Of a DNA stretch of 6,475 nt, positions 1 to 5,607 are shown in pieces. This DNA is from Syntrophaceae bacterium (GTDB lineage: Bacteria > Desulfobacterota > Syntrophia > Syntrophales > UBA2185): the NCBI GenBank assembly GCA_017885225.1, contig JAFNGM010000175.1:1-6475 (forward strand), in the 5' to 3' direction. Position numbers and translations under genes: made by a program. A model generated the notes under the pieces. That model was not told the origin of the DNA. It worked only from the letters and a program-made list of their open reading frames with translations, and did no database searches. How positions within the stretch are numbered: position 1 is the stretch's first letter; every line of letters starts with the position of its first letter.

Positions 1-458
1 TTGGCCAGGCAAGCAGAGGAAGTTACGAAATCGAACGGGTAATTCTGGGCCCGGCACACGACAAGGCCTTTCGAGAAGCAATCGAGGAAATCAAAGGAAA
101 TTTCCGCCAGTGCCCGAAATGTGCAAAATGGTCATGCATGAATGCATGCTGGAACCAGAAGCGTGGCCTTTGTTACGAATGCGCGCCGAGTGTGGAAACC
201 GAGTTGGCAGCGGCCCAGGCCCAGGCAACTGTTGAACAGGTGCGCGAGAAAGTACAGAAGCTCGATTTGACCAAGGATATCGATGTCACAAGCGAAGCTG
301 CGGCGTTATGCCCAAGCTGCGGTGCACGAACCCAGGGAGCGAAGTTTTGTCCCGAATGCGGAAAGCCGCTACGCCCGAAAAACGAGTGCTCTCGTTGTGG
401 AACAAAAACAGAATCAGGAACGAAATTCTGCCCTGAATGCGGCAACAAGATGATATAA
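1..458 (+). CDS. Zinc-ribbon protein, 5' end outside window
   Basis: The reading frame is open from the left edge (first full codon at base 3) to the TAA at 456-458, so 151 C-terminal residues are visible and the true start lies upstream. The first ATG in frame, at 138, falls inside a cysteine cluster and is unlikely to be the start. In visible numbering, residues 37-60 hold CPKC, then Cys45, Cys49 and CYEC, an apparent metal-binding knuckle with Trp43 and Trp50. Residues of about 63-87 form an Ala/Gln/Glu-rich stretch that is probably helical. Two short zinc ribbons follow: CPSC with CPEC (103-119) and CSRC with CPEC (129-146). Family knowledge: double zinc ribbons of this type act as protein- or nucleic-acid-binding adaptors and do not by themselves reveal a function. 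I do not recognise a named family. The next gene begins four bases after the stop, so the two are probably co-transcribed. Metal binding is likely; cellular role is unknown. Confidence 0.85.
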   Translation, partial: GQASRGSYEIERVILGPAHDKAFREAIEEIKGNFRQCPKCAKWSCMNACWNQKRGLCYECAPSVETELAAAQAQATVEQVREKVQKLDLTKDIDVTSEAAALCPSCGARTQGAKFCPECGKPLRPKNECSRCGTKTESGTKFCPECGNKMI

Positions 459-462
459 CCCC

Positions 463-1851
463 ATGATTTCATTTTCTGGGAAGTTTCAGTACCTGGACCA
501 CACAGGGGCCACAGTTCAGGGCGGATCGTGCAGACTCACAATTGAGGATGATAATTTCCGTCTTATCCCTGAAAAGGGACAGCCCCTGGTGCTGGATTTA
601 GGCGATATTGATGTCTTTTCTCCTGGCGATTACGAGCTCTCCCTGCAACTCTATACGGGAAAGACTATCGTCTTACATCAGTTCGGCAAAGCTTTTCAGA
701 ACCTCTGTCATGATCTTCTGGAGGCCTTCCGCAACCGTCTGATTCAATGCCTGCTTCTCGAGGATTTGGAGGAGGTCGAACGCTTTGAGGGATTTGTTCA
801 GCTCGACTCAGCGGACTACACCTTCTCAAGCCCCGCAGAACTCAGGCTTTACAAAAGTAATCTCGCGATCCTGCCTGAAAAAGCCACTGGATTGCATTGG
901 AGGTTGAGCGACTTCGATGCCATAGACTTTGATGACGCCGCGTACACATTGGAGCTTCGCTCAGGCACTGAACGCCTCATCATCACAAAGCTGGCAAAGC
1001 GCACACGTGAATTCATGGATCGCCTGCGCTCAGCCATAGAAGACCTTTCTGACAACAGCGCCAGAGTCCTTCAGACCATCTTCCCGTTTCTCTCGCCAGA
1101 TCAGTTTCAGCTGGTCGCCGGGCTTATGAGGGAGGGCCATGCAACAGCAGTTTCGAAGCTGGCGGCTGTTCACCCCAAAATTTTGCCGGTTCTTGTGGAA
1201 AAGACTGTAGACAGCAGTTTTAAGCCTTACTTCGATATTCTTAAGAAACGAATGACAATGGAGAGCGATTTCTTCGCCGGCTTCAAAGTGATCCGGCCAG
1301 AGGCAGAAAATGAAACCGAAGGCGAGTCGTCCGGCGCATCACCTGAACGTGAGCATGACGAATCGGTGATTGAAGAGGCCGAGGAAGAAGCCGTTGCAAA
1401 ATCCGAATCTGATATTGAAGAAAAAGAAGACGAGCAGGAACAGGTGCTCCACTGGTTCTTTTTCCCTCTTGCAGCAAAACCGGGAGTAAACGCTCCTGCC
1501 AACATTGTTGCCTGGGAATCTACGTCCCATTCCGGACGGGCCACCTATTTCTTCCGTATACTCCCCGAAGAGAAAGCCGGAAATTTGCAGGATCCTGCGA
1601 AGTCCGGCGGTGTAATAGAATCGGCGATTCAGCGGCTCAATCGAGCCCTGGTTCTTCTCAACTTCCGGCGGGAGCCGATCTATCTGCCTGATGACTCTCT
1701 CGAAACTGAGCTCCGCTACCGCCGTTACGCTATCGCGTGCAGAAAAATTCCCGTATTAAGGGAATTGCGGGCTTCGTATATCGGTCGTGCTGTCCACACA
1801 TCACCGGAAGGATGGCAGAAGCAGCTCGATGCAATCCTCGCACGAGCGTAA
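463..1851 (+). CDS. Hypothetical protein with duplicated N-terminal domain and acidic linker
   Basis: This is a 462-residue soluble protein with no signal peptide and no clear membrane segment. I do not recognise the family. Residues 23-93 and 125-195 look like two copies of one domain: both carry a PEK motif (36-38 and 138-140), then L-x-D-x-D (46-50 and 148-152), then alternating hydrophobic residues around a Gly (66 and 168), and end in an amphipathic helix. A beta-rich fold closed by a C-terminal helix would suit a PH-like or GRAM-like domain, but that is inference. Residues 196-268 appear helical. Residues 280-328 form a low-complexity linker rich in Glu, Asp and Ser. A final folded region (329-462) begins with a hydrophobic WFFF segment and contains many Arg residues. 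The ATG at 463 is four bases after the zinc-ribbon gene and has no clear Shine-Dalgarno, so translation may be coupled. The pairing suggests that the two proteins work together. Confidence 0.85.
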   Translation: MISFSGKFQYLDHTGATVQGGSCRLTIEDDNFRLIPEKGQPLVLDLGDIDVFSPGDYELSLQLYTGKTIVLHQFGKAFQNLCHDLLEAFRNRLIQCLLLEDLEEVERFEGFVQLDSADYTFSSPAELRLYKSNLAILPEKATGLHWRLSDFDAIDFDDAAYTLELRSGTERLIITKLAKRTREFMDRLRSAIEDLSDNSARVLQTIFPFLSPDQFQLVAGLMREGHATAVSKLAAVHPKILPVLVEKTVDSSFKPYFDILKKRMTMESDFFAGFKVIRPEAENETEGESSGASPEREHDESVIEEAEEEAVAKSESDIEEKEDEQEQVLHWFFFPLAAKPGVNAPANIVAWESTSHSGRATYFFRILPEEKAGNLQDPAKSGGVIESAIQRLNRALVLLNFRREPIYLPDDSLETELRYRRYAIACRKIPVLRELRASYIGRAVHTSPEGWQKQLDAILARA

Positions 1852-1882
1852 AGAAACTGCCCGCCCCCACGAAGGGACATTT

Positions 1883-1900
1883 TGTTATAATTAAATTATA
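1883..1900 (+). promoter_or_regulatory. Candidate extended -10 promoter inside an AT palindrome
   Basis: Bases 1883-1891 read TGTTATAAT, a perfect extended -10 element (TG, one base, TATAAT). The -10 is the left half of a 15-bp perfect inverted repeat, TATAATTAAATTATA, at 1886-1900. There is no recognisable -35 hexamer at the usual distance, which extended -10 promoters can tolerate. Transcription would begin near 1898 and give pxpA a leader of about 120 bases. The palindrome could also be a regulator site or simply AT-rich spacer DNA. The call rests on motif match alone. Confidence 0.4.
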
Positions 1901-1982
1901 TACGGTAAATCGTTTTCCCCAAATTTCCCCCGAACCAATCCGTTAATGTCGGGATAAACTGCTCTCCTCGACTCAAATTTTC

Positions 1983-2010
1983 TTGACAGCAATAGGTTCT
2001 TTGATACATA
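1983..2010 (+). promoter_or_regulatory. Candidate promoter directly upstream of pxpA
   Basis: A perfect -35 hexamer TTGACA lies at 1983-1988. The best-placed -10 candidates are weak: TACATA at 2005-2010 (16-bp spacer) or CATAAA at 2007-2012 (18-bp spacer). A start site 6-7 bases further on would fall almost on the pxpA ATG at 2020, giving a leaderless or nearly leaderless message. This agrees with the absence of any Shine-Dalgarno before that ATG. The -35 may be a chance match. Confidence 0.3.
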
Positions 2011-2019
2011 AATATCGCC

Positions 2020-2811
2020 ATGCCGAAACACAGCAAAAACTTGATTGACATCAACTGCGATATGGGCGAATCCTTCGGAGCCTACCAGATTGGAAACGAT
2101 GAAGAGATCATCCGGTACATTACCTCCGCAAACATCGCCTGCGGTTTCCATGCCTCCGATCCGAACGTCATGGAGCGGACGGTGAAGCTCTGCAAGCTCC
2201 ACCGGGTCATGCCGGGCGCGCATCCGGGGTATCGGGATCTGATCGGCTTCGGAAGACGATTCCTCGACATGAAGGCAGACGAGCTGATCAACGATATTAT
2301 CTATCAGGTTGGCGCGTTTACGGGTTTCCTGAAATTGCATGATTTACCGCTCCAGCACGTGAAGCTCCATGGCGCCCTCTATAATTATCTCGTGACTGAT
2401 GAAGACATGCTCTTGAGTGTCGCCACTGCCTTGAAGAAGGCGTTCGGGAATCCCGTATTTCTGACCCTGGGAACGGCGAAGATGTCCCGACTGAAAAGGG
2501 GATTCAGGAAAAGGGGTATCCGGCTCGCCCTGGAAGCATTTCCGGACCGTATGTACACCGATGACGGCGAGCTTCTTCCCAGAAAACATCAGGAGGCGGT
2601 CCTCAAGGATCCTGATGCCATCGCGGCAAGAGCTGTCCGTATGGTAAAAGAAAAGGGCATCCACAGCATCAACAACCACTGGATCGAAATGGATATCGAC
2701 ACCCTCTGCATCCATGGCGATAATTTCGAGAGCATCGAAGCGGCCCGGATGATGCGGGAGAAATTTAAAAAGGAACACATCGAGATCGGGCCGCTTGCCA
2801 AAATACTATAG
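2020..2811 (+). CDS. pxpA: 5-oxoprolinase subunit A (LamB/YcsF family)
   Basis: This is a 263-residue cytoplasmic protein of the LamB/YcsF family, close to the usual length of about 250. It works with PxpB and PxpC in ATP-dependent opening of 5-oxo-L-proline to L-glutamate. Family hallmarks run in order: DINCDMGESFG (10-20), the SANIACGFHASDP block (36-48), GAHPGYRDLIGFGRR (66-80), QHVKLHGALYN (112-122), the EAFPDRMY-type segment in the second half, and IHGD (231-234, often VHGD in relatives). The conserved Asp and His residues in these blocks probably line the active site; that is inferred from conservation. The ATG at 2020 is chosen because an in-frame TGA at 2002 blocks extension and the family's N-terminal motif begins only nine residues in. 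No Shine-Dalgarno precedes it. The ORF is intact and is followed 21 bases later by pxpB. Older annotations as a lactam utilisation protein refer to the same family. Confidence 0.95.
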   Translation: MPKHSKNLIDINCDMGESFGAYQIGNDEEIIRYITSANIACGFHASDPNVMERTVKLCKLHRVMPGAHPGYRDLIGFGRRFLDMKADELINDIIYQVGAFTGFLKLHDLPLQHVKLHGALYNYLVTDEDMLLSVATALKKAFGNPVFLTLGTAKMSRLKRGFRKRGIRLALEAFPDRMYTDDGELLPRKHQEAVLKDPDAIAARAVRMVKEKGIHSINNHWIEMDIDTLCIHGDNFESIEAARMMREKFKKEHIEIGPLAKIL

Positions 2812-2832
2812 CCCGTAAATCAAATATAGTCT

Positions 2833-3474
2833 ATGAACCTGACCCGCTATGGTGAAAACGGCGTCCGTATCAAATTTGGAGACGCCATCAATCTTGAAAT
2901 CCATGAGGAGGTAAGGCGATGCTATTTCTTTCTCAAAGCCCTGCATCTGCCTGATATTATCGATATCACCCCTGCCTTTACGGCCTGTCTGATTCATTTC
3001 GACACTCGGAAAACATCCTTCACAAAATTAGCGGAAATGCTGTCAGAAAGAGAATTGGACATGGCGTCGGCGGCTGTCGCGGAACCTGCCGTCCATGAAA
3101 TCTCCGTCCGGTACGGCGGTGTTCATGGCCTCGATATGTCCTTTGTCTCCGCGCATTGCGGTTTGACTGAGGACGAAGTCGTCACAATTCATGCGGCGGA
3201 GCTCTACACGGTCTTCACCGTGGGATTTATCCCCGGTTTCCCCTATCTGGGTGTCCTTGACCGGAGGCTTAACACCCCAAGACTCGAAACCCCCCGTGTC
3301 CGTGTACCCAAAGGTTCCGTCGGCATTGCGCAGCGGCAGACGGGGATATACCCCTTTCAGTCGCCCGGGGGCTGGAGAATCATCGGGCAGACGGAGACCA
3401 GCCTGTTTGACGCCAAAAAAGAACCTTATAGCCTGATGCAGATCGGAGACAAGGTGAGGTTCATAAAAGAATGA
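2833..3474 (+). CDS. pxpB: 5-oxoprolinase subunit B (KipI/AHS1 family)
   Basis: This 213-residue protein belongs to the allophanate hydrolase subunit 1-like (AHS1, KipI) family, at the short end of its usual length range. Recognisable blocks are YGG (94-96), the helix with His120 leading to YTVFTVGFIPGFPYLG (125-140), LDRRLNTPR (142-150), VPKGSVGIA (158-166) and QTGIYPFQSPGGW (169-181), followed by IGQT and LFD. All are intact. Family knowledge: PxpB pairs with PxpC, and the pair resembles the two halves of the allophanate/urea amidolyase AHS1-AHS2 module; with PxpA it forms 5-oxoprolinase. In Bacillus subtilis the homologue KipI was first described as an inhibitor of sporulation kinase A, but no kinase or sporulation context is present here. 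The start at 2833 has no visible Shine-Dalgarno and lies 21 bases after pxpA, so re-initiation or coupling is likely. Its stop overlaps the pxpC start. Confidence 0.94.
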   Translation: MNLTRYGENGVRIKFGDAINLEIHEEVRRCYFFLKALHLPDIIDITPAFTACLIHFDTRKTSFTKLAEMLSERELDMASAAVAEPAVHEISVRYGGVHGLDMSFVSAHCGLTEDEVVTIHAAELYTVFTVGFIPGFPYLGVLDRRLNTPRLETPRVRVPKGSVGIAQRQTGIYPFQSPGGWRIIGQTETSLFDAKKEPYSLMQIGDKVRFIKE

Positions 3475-4412
3475 TAGAGATTGTAAGACCTGCCATGTAT
3501 ACCATTGTTGTCGATCAGGGAAGATACGGGCAATGCGCTATCGGAGTCCCACCCTCTGCCGCCCTGGACCGGTTCGCCTCTGCGGCATCAAACTGGCTGA
3601 CCGGCAATGATGCCTCGTCACCCGCACTGGAGGTAATCGGGAGCGGCCTTGTCTTGAGATTTAACGTCGATACGGCATGTGCCATCACCGGGGCTAAAGT
3701 GAAGGCTTTTCTGGATGACCGAGAGGTAGAGCCCTGGACAACCTTCAGGGTTTCGAAAGGCGGCACGCTGAAAGTCGTGGAAGTACTGGAGGGATTCCGC
3801 TATTACGTGAGCTTCTCCGGGATCATGGTGGTGGATGAGGTCATGGGCAGTTGTGCAACCAATCTGGAATGTGGTTTCGGAGGCTACAGGGGACGGGCGC
3901 TCGCGGCCGGTGACCGGATCGAACTTACGGAAATCGGCCTTGCTGATATCCGTATCGTCCCGCAGAAGTACATTCCCGGGATGCATCCGCCGCATACACT
4001 ACGGGTCGTTGAAGGGCCGGAAGCCCATTATTTTTCTGAAGACTCCCTGAAGGCGATGTTTCAAAAACACTTCCAGAAATCTTACACGGTATCGAACATG
4101 TCGAACCGGGCAGGAATCCGGCTTGTGGGAGAGCCGCTGATCTTCAGAAAGGGCATGGAAAAGAGTATCATCTCAGAGGGTGTTATGCCGGGAACCATTC
4201 AGATACCGGGAGACGGGCAGCCCATTATCATTCTCTATGAGCGGACCGTTGGGGGCTACACGAGGGTTGCCATTGTCATCAGGGCGGATCAAGACCTTCT
4301 GGCCCATTTGAAGCCTTCTGATAGCGTCATCTTCGAGATGGTCAGCATGGACGAGGCGGAGCGGCTATGGCTTGAGCAGACAAAAAAACTGTCCCATGTC
4401 AATGCCCTTTGA
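3471..4412 (+). CDS. pxpC: 5-oxoprolinase subunit C (KipA/AHS2 family)
   Basis: This 313-residue protein of the AHS2/KipA biotin-dependent carboxyltransferase-like family is the third 5-oxoprolinase subunit. Visible blocks are the N-terminal DQGRYGQCAIGVPPSAALDR (15-34; many relatives have GVPxSGxxD, so the Gly is Ala30 here), the NWLTGN and LEVIGSG segment (41-59), the AITGAKV strand (71-77), FSGIMVVDEVMGS with the GGYRGRAL turn (115-144), SNRAGIRLVG (211-220), GTIQIPGDGQPIIIL (241-255) and RTVGGYTRVAIV (258-269). The start ATG overlaps the pxpB stop in an ATGA tetranucleotide (3471-3474), a classic sign of translational coupling and equal stoichiometry. An AGGTGAGG stretch at 3452-3459 lies about 11 bases before the start and may serve as ribosome binding site. 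No biotin carboxylase or carrier genes are in the cluster. The reading frame is intact. Confidence 0.94.
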   Translation: MIEIVRPAMYTIVVDQGRYGQCAIGVPPSAALDRFASAASNWLTGNDASSPALEVIGSGLVLRFNVDTACAITGAKVKAFLDDREVEPWTTFRVSKGGTLKVVEVLEGFRYYVSFSGIMVVDEVMGSCATNLECGFGGYRGRALAAGDRIELTEIGLADIRIVPQKYIPGMHPPHTLRVVEGPEAHYFSEDSLKAMFQKHFQKSYTVSNMSNRAGIRLVGEPLIFRKGMEKSIISEGVMPGTIQIPGDGQPIIILYERTVGGYTRVAIVIRADQDLLAHLKPSDSVIFEMVSMDEAERLWLEQTKKLSHVNAL

Positions 4413-4458
4413 AGCCTTTCGTAGCCCGGTAATGCACAATTGACGGCTTTCATTTGCC

Positions 4459-4487
4459 TTGACATTGGGGGGGCATGTCCGTATACT
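4459..4487 (+). promoter_or_regulatory. Near-consensus sigma-70 promoter for dctPQM
   Basis: TTGACA at 4459-4464 and TATACT at 4482-4487 are separated by exactly 17 bp. The -35 is perfect and the -10 differs from TATAAT at one position. Initiation would be near 4493-4495, leaving a leader of about 50 bases before the dctP ATG. The spacer carries a run of seven Gs (4467-4473). This is the best promoter in the window and implies that the transporter can be transcribed independently of pxpABC. Confidence 0.7.
4461..4479. repeat. Short inverted repeat over the dctP promoter (possible operator)
   Basis: GACAT (4461-4465) and ATGTC (4475-4479) form a perfect 5-bp inverted repeat with a 9-bp spacer. 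The left arm overlaps the -35 hexamer and the right arm lies in the promoter spacer, where a repressor would block polymerase. The arms are short enough to occur by chance, and no regulator gene is visible in the window. Confidence 0.25.
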
Positions 4488-4526
4488 GCGCCCCGCCACC
4501 ATAGATCGGCAATTAATAATAATTTT

Positions 4527-4536
4527 GAAAGGAAGG
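4527..4536 (+). promoter_or_regulatory. Strong ribosome binding site of dctP
   Basis: GAAAGGAAGG ends seven bases before the ATG at 4544. It is the clearest Shine-Dalgarno in the window and fixes the dctP start just ahead of a proper signal peptide. Neighbouring genes have weak sites or none, so the receptor is probably made in excess. Confidence 0.8.
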
Positions 4537-4543
4537 TTTCTCT

Positions 4544-5536
4544 ATGAAAAAGCTGATGACCATTTTTTTAGTAGTATCCGTAATGATGTTCTTCATGGTT
4601 ACCCCCGGGCTTGCGAAAACAAAATGGAACGCCAACTCAGTCTGGCCGCCCAAGAACCAGCACAGTGTCGGCCTGGAAGAGTTCGCCAAGAAGGTCAGCG
4701 CGGCCACCAATGGTGAGCTGGAGCTTGTTGTCCACAGTGGAGGCGCCCTCGGATACAAGGGACCGGAACTGCTCAAGGTCGTCCGCGATGGTCTTGTTCC
4801 TGTCTCAGACATGCTGATCAGCGGTGTCGCCGGCGACGAGAAGATTCTGCAGATCGTCACACTCCCATTCCTGGTCCGGGATTTCAATGAACTCAAGATT
4901 TTGATCGATATCTCCCGCCCCTATTTCGACAAGGCCGCCAAAAAATGGAATCAGAAGATCCTCTACACGGCACCCTGGCCTGGCGCAGGTCTCTGGACGA
5001 AAAAAAAGATCACCACTTTGGCCGATATGAAGGGGCTCAAGACCCGCACGTATGATAAAAACGGCGCCCTGGTCATGCAAGCCGTCGGCGCTACCCCGCT
5101 CGCGCTGCCCTTCAGCGAGGTCTATACATCGCTGCAAACCGGCGTCATCGACTCCGTCATGACTTCGTCCCCAACTGCGGTGGACGCCAAGTTCTGGGAA
5201 GTGCTGAAATACTACGAGCCTTTAAACATTACCATCGCCACCAATATGGTGAACGTGAATCTGAAGGCCTTTAACAAGCTGCCCAAAGCCCAACAGGACG
5301 CCCTGGTCAATGCGGGCAAGGAAATGGAAAAGATCCTGTGGGAGGGTGTGAAGAAATGGGATGGAGACATGGTCGCCATCAGCAACAAGAACGGTATCGA
5401 GACGGTTGCCCCCTCCAAGAAGCTCATCGCGGACATGGAGAGAATTACCGAAAACATCCGGGCCGAGTGGCTGAAAGGCGCACCGCCGGATGCACAAAAG
5501 ATCTACAGCGACTTCAGAAAGAAGGTCAAACGTTAA
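4544..5536 (+). CDS. dctP: TRAP transporter periplasmic solute receptor (DctP family)
   Basis: This 330-residue protein has the standard length for a DctP-type TRAP receptor. A Sec signal peptide is plain: basic MKK, a hydrophobic core (4-19), and a likely type I cleavage after GLA at residue 24. The mature protein then begins with a beta strand (KWNANSVWPP), as expected for this fold. Further family features are the VHSGGALG segment (63-70), TLPFLV (106-111), the DMKGLKTR segment in which Arg168 matches the conserved carboxylate-binding arginine of TRAP receptors, and the LPFSEVYTSLQTGVIDSVM block (188-206). It should capture a small carboxylate in the periplasm and hand it to DctQM. From memory, HSGG, PWPGAGLW (144-151) and the MTSSPTAVDAKFWE segment resemble the Bordetella receptors DctP6/DctP7 that bind pyroglutamate, which would match the adjacent 5-oxoprolinase; this needs alignment. 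It has its own promoter and a strong ribosome binding site. Confidence 0.93.
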   Translation: MKKLMTIFLVVSVMMFFMVTPGLAKTKWNANSVWPPKNQHSVGLEEFAKKVSAATNGELELVVHSGGALGYKGPELLKVVRDGLVPVSDMLISGVAGDEKILQIVTLPFLVRDFNELKILIDISRPYFDKAAKKWNQKILYTAPWPGAGLWTKKKITTLADMKGLKTRTYDKNGALVMQAVGATPLALPFSEVYTSLQTGVIDSVMTSSPTAVDAKFWEVLKYYEPLNITIATNMVNVNLKAFNKLPKAQQDALVNAGKEMEKILWEGVKKWDGDMVAISNKNGIETVAPSKKLIADMERITENIRAEWLKGAPPDAQKIYSDFRKKVKR

Positions 5537-5559
5537 CAATTAATCGGCTTTAAAAAACA

Positions 5560-5592
5560 GGGGACGCCGGGGTTGATGACTCCGGGGTCCCC
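5560..5592. terminator. GC-rich hairpin between dctP and dctQ
   Basis: Arms at 5560-5572 and 5580-5592 pair over 13 positions with one mismatch and one G-T pair, enclosing a 7-base loop. On the + strand the stem is followed by TTCCATT, a poor U tract, so full termination of the dctPQM message is unlikely. Partial termination or protection of the dctP 3' end fits better. On the - strand the same stem is followed by TGTTTTTT, which is a good intrinsic terminator for antisense transcripts. The hairpin ends 15 bases before the dctQ start. Confidence 0.55.
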
Positions 5593-5607
5593 TTCCATTG
5601 CCTTATT

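Noticed and set aside
138..458. ATG at 138 as start of the zinc-ribbon gene
   Set aside because: The same frame is open to the window edge, and the cysteine knuckle (CPKC at 111-122) begins before this ATG, so the gene must start further upstream.
1227..1544. Long open frames on the minus strand, here and at 1891-2340, 2344-2778 and 4513-4896
   Set aside because: They lie opposite well-supported + strand genes, have compositions biased by the opposite codons (for example runs of Ser or Phe) and show no recognisable domain.
1929..1953. Possible hairpin CCCGA/TCGGG after the 462-residue gene
   Set aside because: Only five pairs with a 15-base loop and no T tract, so it is not a credible terminator.
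2020..2811. LamB as maltoporin
   Set aside because: The LamB/YcsF family name is unrelated to the outer-membrane maltoporin; there is no signal peptide and the family motifs are those of PxpA.
3471..4412. Annotation of pxpB/pxpC as allophanate or urea hydrolase subunits
   Set aside because: The AHS1/AHS2 names come from homology to urea amidolyase. No allophanate hydrolase amidase, urea carboxylase or biotin carrier is nearby, while pxpA is adjacent, which fits 5-oxoprolinase.
2833..4412. Role as KipI/KipA sporulation kinase regulators
   Set aside because: That role was described in Bacillus subtilis. Nothing in this window points to sporulation or to a KinA-like kinase, and the complete pxpABC set favours the enzyme role.
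4411..4451. Possible terminator after pxpC (GAAGCC with GGCTTTC)
   Set aside because: The stem is about six pairs with a bulge and a very large loop, and has no following T run.
4459..4716. Plus-strand open frame beginning in the dctP promoter
   Set aside because: It starts on the TTG of the -35 box region, runs out of frame into dctP, has no ribosome binding site and encodes nothing recognisable.
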